From an uncultured Pelagibacteraceae bacterium (GTDB lineage: Bacteria; Pseudomonadota; Alphaproteobacteria; Pelagibacterales; Pelagibacteraceae), in NCBI GenBank assembly GCA_902556855.1, contig CACDXJ010000002.1, positions 1 through 64,000 on the forward strand: a DNA stretch of 64,000 nucleotides, given 5' to 3'. How positions within the stretch are numbered: the first letter of the stretch is position 1; each line of letters starts with the position of its first letter. Shown one piece after another: positions 1 through 7,981 of the stretch. The notes beneath the pieces were generated by a model. It saw only the letters and a list, made by a program, of their open reading frames with translations, was not told where the DNA came from and made no database searches. Position numbers and translations under genes: made by a program.

Positions 1-461
1 TCATTTATATCTTTATCCATTTCACCAGAGTATTTTTTACAAAAACTATTTTGAGCCTCCTTACAATTCCTCATAAATGTAGAAAATCCTTTTAATGCAA
101 GATTATGATATGCAGATTTTTTGTCTCTTAAAAAATGGTTATATAAGGAAATTGATCGATCTACAGGATTTCTTAAAATTGTACAATATATAGGTTTAGG
201 AGATGTTTCAGCTATTGAAATACCATAATGTCCAAAATATTTAATTCTTACTCCTTTTTTTTCAACCTCCTTAAGTATCTGAACGAAAGATGTTCCTCCT
301 GTTTTCATTACGTGTATAAATATTAAATCTAAATTAGATATAGCATAGTCATTTCTGTCAAATATTTTTGAGTCTTGCGATATAAGTCTAGAGTATAAAG
401 TTGTATTCAACAGAAAATCTAAATATCTTAAAATTGGCTTTAATATTTCTTTTTTAATCAT
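1..461 (-). CDS. Sulfotransferase family protein, C-terminus cut off by the window edge
   Basis: About 153 codons are open from an ATG at 461 to the window edge with no stop, so this is the N-terminal part of a longer protein. Residues 45-58 hold a hydrophobic strand followed by KTGGTS, the 5'-phosphosulfate-binding loop of PAPS-dependent sulfotransferases. Residues 96-110 read LRNPVDRSISLYNHF, the usual 3'-phosphate-binding region. The HVxKTGGTS form resembles the heparan-sulfate 2-O-sulfotransferase-like family (Sulfotransfer_2), which in bacteria often modifies surface polysaccharide. A G-rich ribosome-binding stretch lies about 10 nt upstream. It borders decayed genes and tRNA genes, which suggests a variable region. 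The substrate cannot be told from sequence. Confidence 0.75.
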   Translation of the reverse strand, partial: MIKKEILKPILRYLDFLLNTTLYSRLISQDSKIFDRNDYAISNLDLIFIHVMKTGGTSFVQILKEVEKKGVRIKYFGHYGISIAETSPKPIYCTILRNPVDRSISLYNHFLRDKKSAYHNLALKGFSTFMRNCKEAQNSFCKKYSGEMDKDIN

Positions 462-548
462 CTACCTAGCCCCTTTTTGTAAGATGATATATAACATATT
501 TTTTTTTTAAATTTCATATATTTGATAATTATAGATATATATCAGATT

Positions 549-814
549 TCAAGATCTATTAAGTTTAAAATCTAGGTATAAGGCAGCAGACCATGAAAAG
601 TTATTAGCGCCCATTACTAAACCTGATTTGCAACTATAATATTCTCGAAATTTTTTTTTTCGACCAAATTAATAGTCTTTTTTCTTATAATTTTTGCAAG
701 ATTTTTATCTTTGTTTTTTAAACCTTGATAAATAATCCAATTACAATTGATCCATACAGGTCCTCTCCTATATCTCTCTTCCTCGAAAGATTTATGTTTA
801 GATTTTATAGACGG
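549..814 (-). pseudogene. C-terminal remnant of a GH63-like (mannosyl-/glucosylglycerate hydrolase type) glycoside hydrolase, frameshifted
   Basis: On the minus strand, 814 to about 662 encodes a piece with RYRRGPVWINCNWIIYQGL. After a one-base frame change it continues from 650 to a stop at 549-551 with FREYYSCKSGLVMGANNFSWSAA (split here as FREYY and NNFSWSAALYLDF). These are the conserved C-terminal blocks of GH63/trehalase-like (alpha/alpha)6-barrel hydrolases. The two parts join cleanly if the ten-T run at 651-660 loses one base. There is no N-terminal half: an in-frame stop lies just upstream and the sequence then becomes an unrelated gene remnant. I call it a pseudogene. The frameshift alone could be a homopolymer sequencing error, but the 5' truncation could not. 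Confidence 0.7.
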
Positions 815-1134
815 AAAAAGATATTATCAATAAAAATACATTAAAATTCTTAAATAAAGATATTCAATTTGAAAATTTAAATTTTAATAATGAGGTTTAT
901 ATTGGAATAAGACCTGAAGATATTTCATTAGAAAACAAAAGTGAAATCACAGCTAAAGTTAAGATAGATCTTATTGAAAATTTGGGATCTGAGAAAATCA
1001 TTTACACACACATAAATGGATCAGAAATTAGAATAAAAAGCACTCAAAATATCAAAGATGAGAATATTACAATTTACTTACCGAAAAATAAGATATATTT
1101 ATTCGATGAAAATAAAAATAGATTAAAAGTGTGA
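811..1134 (+). pseudogene. C-terminal (TOBE domain) remnant of a sugar-type ABC transporter ATPase (MalK/UgpC family)
   Basis: The frame is open from 811, right after an in-frame TAG at 808-810, to TGA at 1132-1134 and has no plausible start codon with a ribosome site. The encoded 107 residues include YIGIRPEDI and ENLGSEKIIYTHI, which match the C-terminal OB/TOBE regulatory domain of MalK/UgpC-type ATPases. Walker A, the signature motif and Walker B are all missing, so the product cannot hydrolyse ATP. The intact homologues in this same window (21-23 kb) show how much has been lost. Its broken 5' end meets the broken 5' end of the glycoside hydrolase remnant, suggesting that one deletion removed both. 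Confidence 0.75.
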
Positions 1135-1161
1135 TTTTAATTATCCTTTAATCTAAAGATT

Positions 1162-1235
1162 GGCCACGTGGCGGAATGGTTACGCAGAGGATTGCAAATC
1201 CTTTTATCCCAGTTCGATTCTGGGCGTGGCCTCCA
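1162..1235 (+). tRNA. tRNA-Cys (anticodon GCA)
   Basis: The acceptor stem GGCCACG pairs with CGTGGCC, followed by discriminator T and an encoded CCA at 1233-1235. The anticodon stem GAGGA/TCCTT encloses the loop TTGCAAA, giving anticodon GCA. The T loop reads TTCGATT. It stands 47 nt upstream of tRNA-Asn on the same strand. Confidence 0.95.
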
Positions 1236-1282
1236 AAAAAATAAGTTGTTTTATCAATCCAAAAAAAGTATGTTGCGATTAT

Positions 1283-1358
1283 TCCTCGGTAGCTCAGTTG
1301 GTAGAGCAGTTGACTGTTAATCAATTGGTCGCAGGTTCGAGTCCTGCCCGAGGAGCCA
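1283..1358 (+). tRNA. tRNA-Asn (anticodon GTT)
   Basis: The acceptor stem TCCTCGG pairs with CCGAGGA, followed by discriminator G and an encoded CCA at 1356-1358. The D arm reads AGCTCAGTTGGTAGAGC, the anticodon loop CTGTTAA carries GTT, and the T arm contains GGTTCGAGTCC. The convergent regulator gene ends one base beyond the CCA. Confidence 0.96.
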
Positions 1359-1359
1359 A

Positions 1360-1725
1360 TTAACCTACTTTTTCAAACTTAGATGTATTATTTAAAATCT
1401 GTAAAATCTTCTCTTTCTGATCTCTTGATAGTGATGAGAAAGTTCTGCTTAAAAAAGAATAATTTAAATCATCATTATTCTCTTCGCTCAGATTTGCATC
1501 TTTAAACTCTTTATAATCCTCAAAGAAATATATAATTGGCACTTTTAAAAACTGTGATAATTGCATTAGTCGATTGGAACTTACACCATTTGTGCCTTTT
1601 TCATATTTTTGTATTTGTTGAAATGTGACGTTTATTGCTTGTGCTACTTTTGTTTGTGTAAGTCCTAATGATAATCTACGCATTCGTAATTTTTTACCTA
1701 AGTGAATATTGAAATTTTCTTCCAT
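1360..1725 (-). CDS. XRE-family helix-turn-helix transcriptional regulator
   Basis: A 121-residue DNA-binding protein. Residues 8-65 form a Cro/C1-type helix-turn-helix: LGKKLRMRRLSLGLTQ starts helix 1, TKVAQAINVTFQQIQKYEKG is the recognition region, and the helices are followed by a charged C-terminal tail. The FQQIQKYEKGTN block is the form common in alphaproteobacterial XRE regulators that consist of little more than this domain. It has no metal, ligand or peptidase domain. It is transcribed on its own, ending against tRNA-Asn. Its targets cannot be read from the sequence. Confidence 0.88.
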   Translation of the reverse strand: MEENFNIHLGKKLRMRRLSLGLTQTKVAQAINVTFQQIQKYEKGTNGVSSNRLMQLSQFLKVPIIYFFEDYKEFKDANLSEENNDDLNYSFLSRTFSSLSRDQKEKILQILNNTSKFEKVG

Positions 1726-1868
1726 AGAACTCCCTAATTTTTAATAATAAAACCTCAAAACGGACAATTTGGCAATACATATAATTTTTTTTTTTAGGGT
1801 CCAAAAAGCTTAAAAAAAGTAAATTTTTAGTATTGACTATTAGGTTAAAATAAAGTGCCAAAATAAAA

Positions 1869-2552
1869 TTATTCGACTTTTTTAAGCCTATATTCCCAAT
1901 AACCTGTCTTATCAAATGCTGCTTTAACCCAAAGATATGTATCTTCTTCATACCAGATATCTGTATTCAGTTTTTTATCTTTTGATAAACTCGGATCAGA
2001 AGAGCTAAAATTAAATCTTAATGTTTTATAAACTTTATCTCCAATTGTAATTTCCTCTTTCCCAATAAATTTAACTTTTTGCTCAATAATTCTTCCTGAA
2101 ACAGCACTAATCTGCGCTTTTTTTTGAGCTATTTCATGATTCCACCATGTGCCAATAATCATTTCTTTGTTTGCTTTACCTTTAAAAGACGAACCGTCAA
2201 TTATTAAGTTTTTATCTTTTGGGTCTATAGATATATTCACGTATTTATCTTTTTTATTTTGATTAGTTTTTGAAGTAAATCCAGAAAAAACACCATTTTT
2301 ATAACTTTCGATTCCTTTTGCATAATAGCTATAAAGTTTCACTCCAAGTTTAGTTATGGTAAAGCTAACTTCATTACTTATCTCTAAATTTTTGTTATTT
2401 CTTTTAAAAATATATTTGTGAAACCCTATTGATTTATTGTTTCTAAATAGTTCATATTCTAAATAATTATATTTTGAGTAGTGATCTACATGGGCATTTA
2501 TATGAGTGGCTAAAAAGAATATTAAAGCAATTGAAAGTAAAAAGTTTTTCAT
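1869..2552 (-). CDS. Exported protein of the DUF6134/DUF3108-like type
   Basis: A 227-residue protein with a clear N-terminal signal peptide (MKNFLLSIALIFFLATHINA), so it is probably periplasmic or attached to the outer membrane. The mature part is beta-rich, with a pattern like that of DUF6134/DUF3108 proteins: YELFRNNKSIGFHKY near the start, a central GTWWNHE block, and GDKVYKTLRF followed by IWYEEDTYLWVK near the end. The family has no assigned biochemical function; a lipocalin-like or barrel-like fold is a guess. It starts only 12 nt from the divergent cysteine-synthase-like gene, so its promoter must overlap that gene's coding region. Confidence 0.7.
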   Translation of the reverse strand: MKNFLLSIALIFFLATHINAHVDHYSKYNYLEYELFRNNKSIGFHKYIFKRNNKNLEISNEVSFTITKLGVKLYSYYAKGIESYKNGVFSGFTSKTNQNKKDKYVNISIDPKDKNLIIDGSSFKGKANKEMIIGTWWNHEIAQKKAQISAVSGRIIEQKVKFIGKEEITIGDKVYKTLRFNFSSSDPSLSKDKKLNTDIWYEEDTYLWVKAAFDKTGYWEYRLKKVE

Positions 2553-2564
2553 ATATTTTATGAT

Positions 2565-3560
2565 ATGGAGAGTAATTCGATTATATCACAAATTGGAAAT
2601 ACACCATTAATTAAGTTAAAACAAGCCTCAGAATTGACTGATTGTAATATTTATGGAAAAGCAGAATATTTTAATCCAGGAGAGTCTGTAAAAGATAGAG
2701 CTGCCTTATTTATTGTACAGGATGCAATAAAAAGAAAATTAATTTCAAAAGGTGGCACAATAGTAGAGGGAACTGCTGGTAATACAGGGATTGGTTTAGC
2801 GATAGTTTGTAAAGAATATGATTTAAAACTTAAAATAGTAATTCCAAATACTCAATCAATTGAAAAGAAAGAAACTCTAAAAAAATTAGGAGCAGAATTA
2901 ATCGAGGTTGATGCTGTGCCTTACTCGAACCCTAAAAATTATATTAAACAATCCAAACAAATTGCTGAAGATTTAAATAAGAAAAGCAAAAATGGAGTTT
3001 ATTGGGCTAATCAATTTGACAACATAATTAATACTGAAGCCCATATAAAGACTACTGCTGAAGAGATATGGAGTCAAACAGCAGGAACAGTTGATGGCTT
3101 TACATGCGCAGTTGGCACAGGAGGCACTTTAGCCGGAGTATCAATAGGTCTGAAAAATAAAAATAAAAACATAAAAATAGCATTATCTGATCCAATGGGA
3201 TCATCTTTATATTCATATATAAATAATAAAGAGCTGAAAAGTATTGGAAATTCAATAACAGAAGGTATCGGGACTGCCAGAATTACTAAAAATTTTGATA
3301 AAGCATTAATCGACTATGCCTTTCAAACAGATGATACAGAAGCTTTAAATTTAGTTTATGATTTAATAGAAGATCAAAGAATAGTGCTGGGAGGTTCATC
3401 AGGTATCAATATAGCTGGTGCAATAAAACTTGCAAAAAAAATGGGTCCAGGAAAAACTATTGTAACTATACTTTGTGATCACGGAAAAAGATATGCTAGT
3501 AAAATTTTTAATAAAGAATTTCTTAAAAGTAAAAACTTACCTATTCCGAAGTGGTTATAG
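2565..3560 (+). CDS. cysK: Cysteine synthase-like PLP-dependent enzyme (O-acetylserine sulfhydrylase family)
   Basis: A 331-residue fold-type II PLP enzyme that should make cysteine from O-acetylserine and sulfide. The PLP lysine lies in SVKDR (K43). The substrate loop reads [11 protein letters not shown] near residues 68-78, where classical CysK has TSGNTG, so it belongs to the variant subgroup with TAGNTG that also occurs in fungi and other alphaproteobacteria. GTGGT near residue 180 is the PLP-phosphate loop, and GGSSG lies near residue 275. The substrate might therefore differ from that of CysK. It overlaps the end of aapP by 6 nt tail to tail. Confidence 0.82.
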   Translation: MESNSIISQIGNTPLIKLKQASELTDCNIYGKAEYFNPGESVKDRAALFIVQDAIKRKLISKGGTIVEGTAGNTGIGLAIVCKEYDLKLKIVIPNTQSIEKKETLKKLGAELIEVDAVPYSNPKNYIKQSKQIAEDLNKKSKNGVYWANQFDNIINTEAHIKTTAEEIWSQTAGTVDGFTCAVGTGGTLAGVSIGLKNKNKNIKIALSDPMGSSLYSYINNKELKSIGNSITEGIGTARITKNFDKALIDYAFQTDDTEALNLVYDLIEDQRIVLGGSSGINIAGAIKLAKKMGPGKTIVTILCDHGKRYASKIFNKEFLKSKNLPIPKWL

Positions 3561-4286
3561 TATTTGACTCAAAAATAATTTTGTTCTATCAGACTTTGGA
3601 TTTTCAAAAAATTCTTTAGTCTTAGCTTTTTCGACTATTTTTCCCTCATCCATAAAAATCATGCAATCCGCAACTTCTTTAGCAAATCCCATTTCATGAG
3701 TTACAACAATCATAGTCATACCACCTTTAGCTAAATCAACCATTACATCTAAAACTTCTTTTATCATTTCAGGATCAAGAGCAGATGTGGGTTCATCGAA
3801 TAACATTATTTTAGGTTCCATGCAGAGAGCTCTAGCAATAGCAGCTCGTTGCTGTTGTCCTCCAGAAAGTTGACCAGGAAATTTTAGAGCTTGATCATCG
3901 ATCTGTACTCTTGTTAAATTTTTCATAGCTAATTCTTCAGCTTCTTTTTTCGGAAGTTTTTTTACCCAGATAGGAGCTAATGTGCAATTATCTAATATTG
4001 ATAAGTGGGGAAATAAATTAAATTGCTGAAAAACCATTCCAACTTCAGCTCTTATTTTTTCTATATTTTTTGTGTTTTCAGCAAGCTCCGTGCCATCAAC
4101 AATTATATTTCCCTCTTGATGCTCTTCTAGTCTATTAATGCACCTAATTAAAGTTGATTTACCTGAACCAGACGGTCCGCAAATAACTATTTTTTCTTGT
4201 GGAGCAACATCAAGATCTATATCTTTTAAAACTTGAAATTTATCGAACCATTTGTTTACTTTTTTTAATTCTATTATTTTTCCCAT
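3555..4286 (-). CDS. aapP: General L-amino-acid ABC transporter, ATP-binding protein AapP (YhdZ)
   Basis: A 243-residue ATPase that drives periplasmic-binding-protein-dependent import of polar amino acids. Walker A is GPSGSGKST (residues 38-46), the signature motif is LSGGQQQR, Walker B is [12 protein letters not shown], and the switch histidine is in VVTHEMG. Its length is normal for the GlnQ/HisP/AapP group. It is the last gene of the aapJQMP operon, 2 nt after aapM. The assignment to the Aap/Bzt/Yhd branch rests on the two unusually long permeases upstream, which only that branch has. Confidence 0.93.
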   Translation of the reverse strand: MGKIIELKKVNKWFDKFQVLKDIDLDVAPQEKIVICGPSGSGKSTLIRCINRLEEHQEGNIIVDGTELAENTKNIEKIRAEVGMVFQQFNLFPHLSILDNCTLAPIWVKKLPKKEAEELAMKNLTRVQIDDQALKFPGQLSGGQQQRAAIARALCMEPKIMLFDEPTSALDPEMIKEVLDVMVDLAKGGMTMIVVTHEMGFAKEVADCMIFMDEGKIVEKAKTKEFFENPKSDRTKLFLSQIL

Positions 4287-4288
4287 TT

Positions 4289-5542
4289 TTATCTCTCAGT
4301 GCTCAATTTTTTTTCTAAATTTTGACTGTATCTACTCATTGCATAACATATTATCCAGAAAACTAAACCTGCAAAAACATAGCCTTCCATAGCCATACCT
4401 AACCATTTAGGGTTAGTTTTTGCTAAGCCTATCATACCTGCTAATTCCATCAACCCTACAACGAAAATTAATGGCGTATCTTTTACTAAAGCTAAAAGAG
4501 TATTTGCTATTCCAGGTATCACTAATTTAAGTGCTTGAGGCAATATTATGAGAGCATTCATTCTCCAATAACCCATTCCTAAAGATTTAGCAGCTTCATA
4601 TTGACCTTTTGGTAAAGCTTGTAATCCTCCTCTAACAACTTCCGCCATATATGCAGCTTCAAATAATGTAATTGCAATTAAAACTCTTATTAATTTATCA
4701 ATAAAAGTTCCGTCAGGTAGAAACATGGGAAACATTACAGCAGACATAAATAAGACAGTAATTAGAGGAACTCCTCTCCAAAGTTCTATAAAACCTATAG
4801 AAATATATTTTATTGCTGGCAAAGAAGATCTTCTTCCTAGGGCTAAAATTACTCCAATAGGAAAACAAAAAAGTATTGCAAAAGCAGAAATAATAAAAGT
4901 TAATGAAAGACCGCCCCAAGCTGCACTTTCAACATACTCAAGCCCAAAACTCCCGCCAGAAATAAGCTTAATTCCTAAGAATGGAAAAACAAAAACAAGA
5001 AACAAGATAAAATATTTTTTAAGTCTTTCAGCTACAAAAAATGAAACTCCCACTACAGTAAATAAGATTAAAAATGCTGTATTTATTCTCCATTGTTCTG
5101 CGTTAGGATACAGACCATACATAAACCTGTTAAACCAAACTTTTATAAAAACCCAACAAGCACCATCACCTGTACAATCATCTTTTGAATTACCTACAAA
5201 ATTAGCCTCTAAAATAAACCAGTCCAACATTGGAGGAATTGATTTTATGATAATAAAAATTGTGAAAAGTGTTAATACAGCATTAAAATTATTGGAATTT
5301 ATATTTTTATTTAAAATATCTAAGGAACGTACACCACTAAATTCAATTCTTATAAGGTAGAAACCAATAAAACCTAATATTAATGGTAAAAGATAGCTTA
5401 ATTGAGAAGGCAAAAATGCCATTAAATTTAAATTAAAGAATGCATTCGCAAATACATCTAAAATACTTAAAGAAACAAGTGAAAAACCTATTGGAACATA
5501 AGTTTTAATATTCTCTTTAGAGGGTTTAGCAATTAAATTCAT
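4289..5542 (-). CDS. aapM: General L-amino-acid ABC transporter, permease AapM (YhdY)
   Basis: A 417-residue inner-membrane permease with many hydrophobic helices. The C-terminal half is a His/Glu/Gln-type permease domain with the cytoplasmic EAA loop ([21 protein letters not shown]) that docks on the ATPase. The N-terminal half carries the extra helices and periplasmic loop (CTGDGACW) that mark the AapM/YhdY branch and explain its greater length compared with HisM. Its start abuts the aapQ stop (shared base 5542), which indicates translational coupling. It should pair with AapQ as a heterodimer. Confidence 0.93.
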   Translation of the reverse strand: MNLIAKPSKENIKTYVPIGFSLVSLSILDVFANAFFNLNLMAFLPSQLSYLLPLILGFIGFYLIRIEFSGVRSLDILNKNINSNNFNAVLTLFTIFIIIKSIPPMLDWFILEANFVGNSKDDCTGDGACWVFIKVWFNRFMYGLYPNAEQWRINTAFLILFTVVGVSFFVAERLKKYFILFLVFVFPFLGIKLISGGSFGLEYVESAAWGGLSLTFIISAFAILFCFPIGVILALGRRSSLPAIKYISIGFIELWRGVPLITVLFMSAVMFPMFLPDGTFIDKLIRVLIAITLFEAAYMAEVVRGGLQALPKGQYEAAKSLGMGYWRMNALIILPQALKLVIPGIANTLLALVKDTPLIFVVGLMELAGMIGLAKTNPKWLGMAMEGYVFAGLVFWIICYAMSRYSQNLEKKLSTER

Positions 5543-6717
5543 TATTTTTCCTTTATTGCCATTTTTTTATTGTACCAATTCATAAATATTGAAATTGAGA
5601 TACTTAAAGTTAAGTATGTAAGCATCGTTATAGAAATTATTTCGATTGCCCTTCCCGTTTGCATTAAAGCAGTTCCCGCAAAAACTAATACTATATCTGG
5701 ATAAGCAATTGCGGCCGCTAATGAAGAATTTTTTGTTAGATTTAAATATTGATTTGTAGTTGGTGGAATAATTATTCTCAATGCTTGAGGCATCACCACG
5801 AGTTTTAAAATTTGATTTTTATTTAATCCTATGCTTGCTGCAGCTTCTTTTTGACCTTTACCCACTCCCAAAATTCCAGCTCTTACATTTTCTGCGATGA
5901 AAGTTGCTGTGTACATTGATAAAGCTAAAGCAAGTGCAATTAATTCTGGAATGATGCTAACACCACCTGCATAAGTAAAAACTGTTGGGGAAAGTTGTTT
6001 TAAAACAGGGTATTCAAAAGTAAGAGATACTCCGAGAAAAAAAAATGTAATTAAAGGTAGTAATATTAATGTTGCAAAAGAAATTATTGTTGTTGGTATT
6101 TGTTTTCCAAATTGTTCTCTTTGTTTAGTTGCATAAGAATTAACAAAATAAATCGCTATAAACGCTGCTATTACTGATAAAAGAAAAATATTAAAATTTG
6201 TCCATATAAATTTTGGAACATACCAACCTTTAATTGTTAAAAATGAAATGTCATAAAAGTTTATACCATTTTCAGGTAATGGTAACGCTCTTAATGCTGC
6301 GAAGTACCAGAAAAAAATTTGCAAAATTAAAGGAATATTTCTAAAAATTTCTACATACCACTCTGCTACTTTAGCGATTAAGTAATTATCTGATAATCTG
6401 GATATACCTACTATCACTCCCAAAATTGTTGCAAAAAATATTCCAATTACTGAGACTAAAATTGTATTTAATAAGCCTACTAAAAATGCTCTCCCGTATG
6501 AATGTGAACCATCATATTCAATCATTGAAAATGTAATATCAAATGATGCTTCTTGATTTAGAAAACCAAATCCAAAAGATATTCCTCTGTTGCCCATGTT
6601 GATTTGAGCATTAGTAGCAAAATAAATAATTACAGATAGTAAAGCTAAAACAGTTATTGCTTGAGGAATTAAATCTCTCGCTTTTTTGTTTTCAATGTTG
6701 AATTTTTTAAAAATCAT
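5542..6717 (-). CDS. aapQ: General L-amino-acid ABC transporter, permease AapQ (YhdX)
   Basis: A 391-residue polytopic permease, partner of AapM. The EAA loop reads EAAASIGLNKNQILKLVVMPQA in the C-terminal third, and there is a long helix-rich N-terminal half, as in AapQ/YhdX. YVEIFRNIPLILQI is the usual conserved stretch at the start of the permease domain. It follows aapJ after a 58-nt gap that contains a strong hairpin, so expression of the permease and ATPase genes probably depends on read-through from aapJ. Confidence 0.93.
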   Translation of the reverse strand: MIFKKFNIENKKARDLIPQAITVLALLSVIIYFATNAQINMGNRGISFGFGFLNQEASFDITFSMIEYDGSHSYGRAFLVGLLNTILVSVIGIFFATILGVIVGISRLSDNYLIAKVAEWYVEIFRNIPLILQIFFWYFAALRALPLPENGINFYDISFLTIKGWYVPKFIWTNFNIFLLSVIAAFIAIYFVNSYATKQREQFGKQIPTTIISFATLILLPLITFFFLGVSLTFEYPVLKQLSPTVFTYAGGVSIIPELIALALALSMYTATFIAENVRAGILGVGKGQKEAAASIGLNKNQILKLVVMPQALRIIIPPTTNQYLNLTKNSSLAAAIAYPDIVLVFAGTALMQTGRAIEIISITMLTYLTLSISISIFMNWYNKKMAIKEK

Positions 6718-6728
6718 TATTTTGAGAG

Positions 6729-6763
6729 TAAAAAAAGGGCCAGATAAAACCAGCCCTTTTTAA
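6729..6763 (-). terminator. Intrinsic terminator/attenuator between aapJ and aapQ
   Basis: On the minus strand AAAAAGGGC (6761-6753) pairs perfectly with GCCCTTTTT (6740-6732) around a 12-nt loop, followed by T residues. It lies 15-45 nt after the aapJ stop and just before the aapQ start. As an internal hairpin it would end most transcripts after the binding-protein gene or stabilise that mRNA's 3' end, leaving lower expression of aapQMP. Confidence 0.85.
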
Positions 6764-6775
6764 TTTTATTAGCAA

Positions 6776-7822
6776 TTATCTTGCTGGTGGTACGTAAAGA
6801 ATTCCACCTTTAGTCCATAATTGATTTGGACCTCTATTAGGTAAAATTCCAGTATCAGCTATGTGTTTTTTATAGCTTTCACCGTAATTACCAACTTGCT
6901 CGATAATTCTTAAGCTCCAGTCATTATCTAGACCGAAAGCAGCACCTAATTCACCTTCAGCACCAACTAGTCTCTTGATAGCTGGGTTCTCAGAGTCTTT
7001 TAGGCTAGAAGCGTTAGATGAATTAACACCATATTCCTCTGCTTCGATCATAGTATTTAAAGACCATCTCACGATATCTTCCCATACTGCATCCCCTTGT
7101 CTTACAACAGGACCTAGCGGTTCTTTAGAGATCGTTTCAGGTAATACTTTGTGCTCATCTGGGTTTGACATTTTAGTTCTTTGTGCCGCTAAACCAGATT
7201 TATCAGTAGTGTAAGTATCACATCTTCCTGCATCATAAGCTGCAACAACTTCGTCTGCTTTTTCAAACGCAATTGGTTCGTAACTTATATTTTTAGAATT
7301 AAAGAAGTCTCTCATGTTAAGCTCAGTAGTCGTACCTGTATTTGTACAAGCAGAAATACCGTTTTTGAAATCATTCACAGAATTAATTCCTGAATTTTTT
7401 CTTACCATGAAGCCTTGACCATCATAAAAGTTTACACCAACAAAAGTTAAACCAATGTCAGCATCTCTTGATAATGTCCAAGTAGTGTTACGTGCAAGTA
7501 CATCGATTTCGCCTGATGTTAATGCCGTAAATCTTTCTTTAGCACTTAACGGAGTATATTTAACTTTGTCTGCATCACCTAATACAGCTGCAGCAACAGC
7601 TCTACATACATCTACGTCAATACCAGACCAATTTCCTGCTTCATCTGCATTAGAGAAACCAGGTAGACCTTGTGAAACTCCACATTTCACAAAACCAGCT
7701 TTCTTAGTATTTTCTAAAGTTTTAGATTTTTTTGAACCTGCTCCTCCTCCACCTTGGCCGCAAGCGACTAAAAGCAAAGACGCAAATCCAACTAAAATCC
7801 AAGTTTTGATAGATTTTATCAT
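6776..7822 (-). CDS. aapJ: General L-amino-acid ABC transporter, substrate-binding protein AapJ (YhdW)
   Basis: A 348-residue periplasmic amino-acid-binding protein, the specificity component of the system. The signal peptide ends in LLVACG, a lipobox, so it is probably a lipoprotein; a Gly-rich linker (GQGGGGAG) follows. The SBP family 3 domain starts at KKAGFVKCGVSQGLPGFS and includes WSGIDVDVCRAVAAAVLGD and the usual RNTTWTLSRD ligand region. An AGGAAA ribosome site lies about 8 nt before the ATG. It is the first gene of aapJQMP and is separated from the rest by a hairpin. Confidence 0.94.
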   Translation of the reverse strand: MIKSIKTWILVGFASLLLVACGQGGGGAGSKKSKTLENTKKAGFVKCGVSQGLPGFSNADEAGNWSGIDVDVCRAVAAAVLGDADKVKYTPLSAKERFTALTSGEIDVLARNTTWTLSRDADIGLTFVGVNFYDGQGFMVRKNSGINSVNDFKNGISACTNTGTTTELNMRDFFNSKNISYEPIAFEKADEVVAAYDAGRCDTYTTDKSGLAAQRTKMSNPDEHKVLPETISKEPLGPVVRQGDAVWEDIVRWSLNTMIEAEEYGVNSSNASSLKDSENPAIKRLVGAEGELGAAFGLDNDWSLRIIEQVGNYGESYKKHIADTGILPNRGPNQLWTKGGILYVPPAR

Positions 7823-7841
7823 TTAAGATTTCCTTTTTTTT

Positions 7842-7876
7842 ATTGTTAACAATATTTTTGAATTAAGAATTCAAAA
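7842..7876. promoter_or_regulatory. Two palindromes in the aapJ 5' region (possible operators)
   Basis: ATTGTTAACAAT (7842-7853) is a perfect 12-bp palindrome. TTTTGAATT (7856-7864) and AATTCAAAA (7868-7876) form a perfect 9-bp inverted repeat with a 3-nt spacer. Both lie 20-55 nt before the aapJ ATG in a 159-nt gap with no gene. They could bind a dimeric regulator or fold in the mRNA leader. In A+T-rich DNA chance palindromes are frequent, so this is tentative. Confidence 0.35.
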
Positions 7877-7981
7877 CAGAATTAATATAATTTTATTTTT
7901 TTCTTACTTCAATTTTATGATAGTCAACATATAGATTTATATTAATGATTGTTTACTAAATATGTATATTTACAACCAAAA

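Noticed and set aside
1160-1363. Open frame of 67 codons on the plus strand
   Set aside because: It is the read-through of the tRNA-Cys and tRNA-Asn genes; both fold perfectly as tRNAs.
1694-1951. Minus-strand frame of 85 codons between the XRE regulator and the exported protein
   Set aside because: It overlaps the ends of both real genes in another frame and has no family resemblance.
4725-5360. 211-codon plus-strand frame inside aapM
   Set aside because: Antisense shadow of a well-supported permease gene; low-complexity product with no motifs.
7455-7826. 123-codon plus-strand frame antisense to aapJ
   Set aside because: Shadow of a strongly supported binding-protein gene.
7918-7930. TTGACT on the minus strand upstream of aapJ as a -35 element
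   Set aside because: No convincing -10 at 16-18 nt spacing; the region is so A+T-rich that TATAAT-like words occur everywhere.
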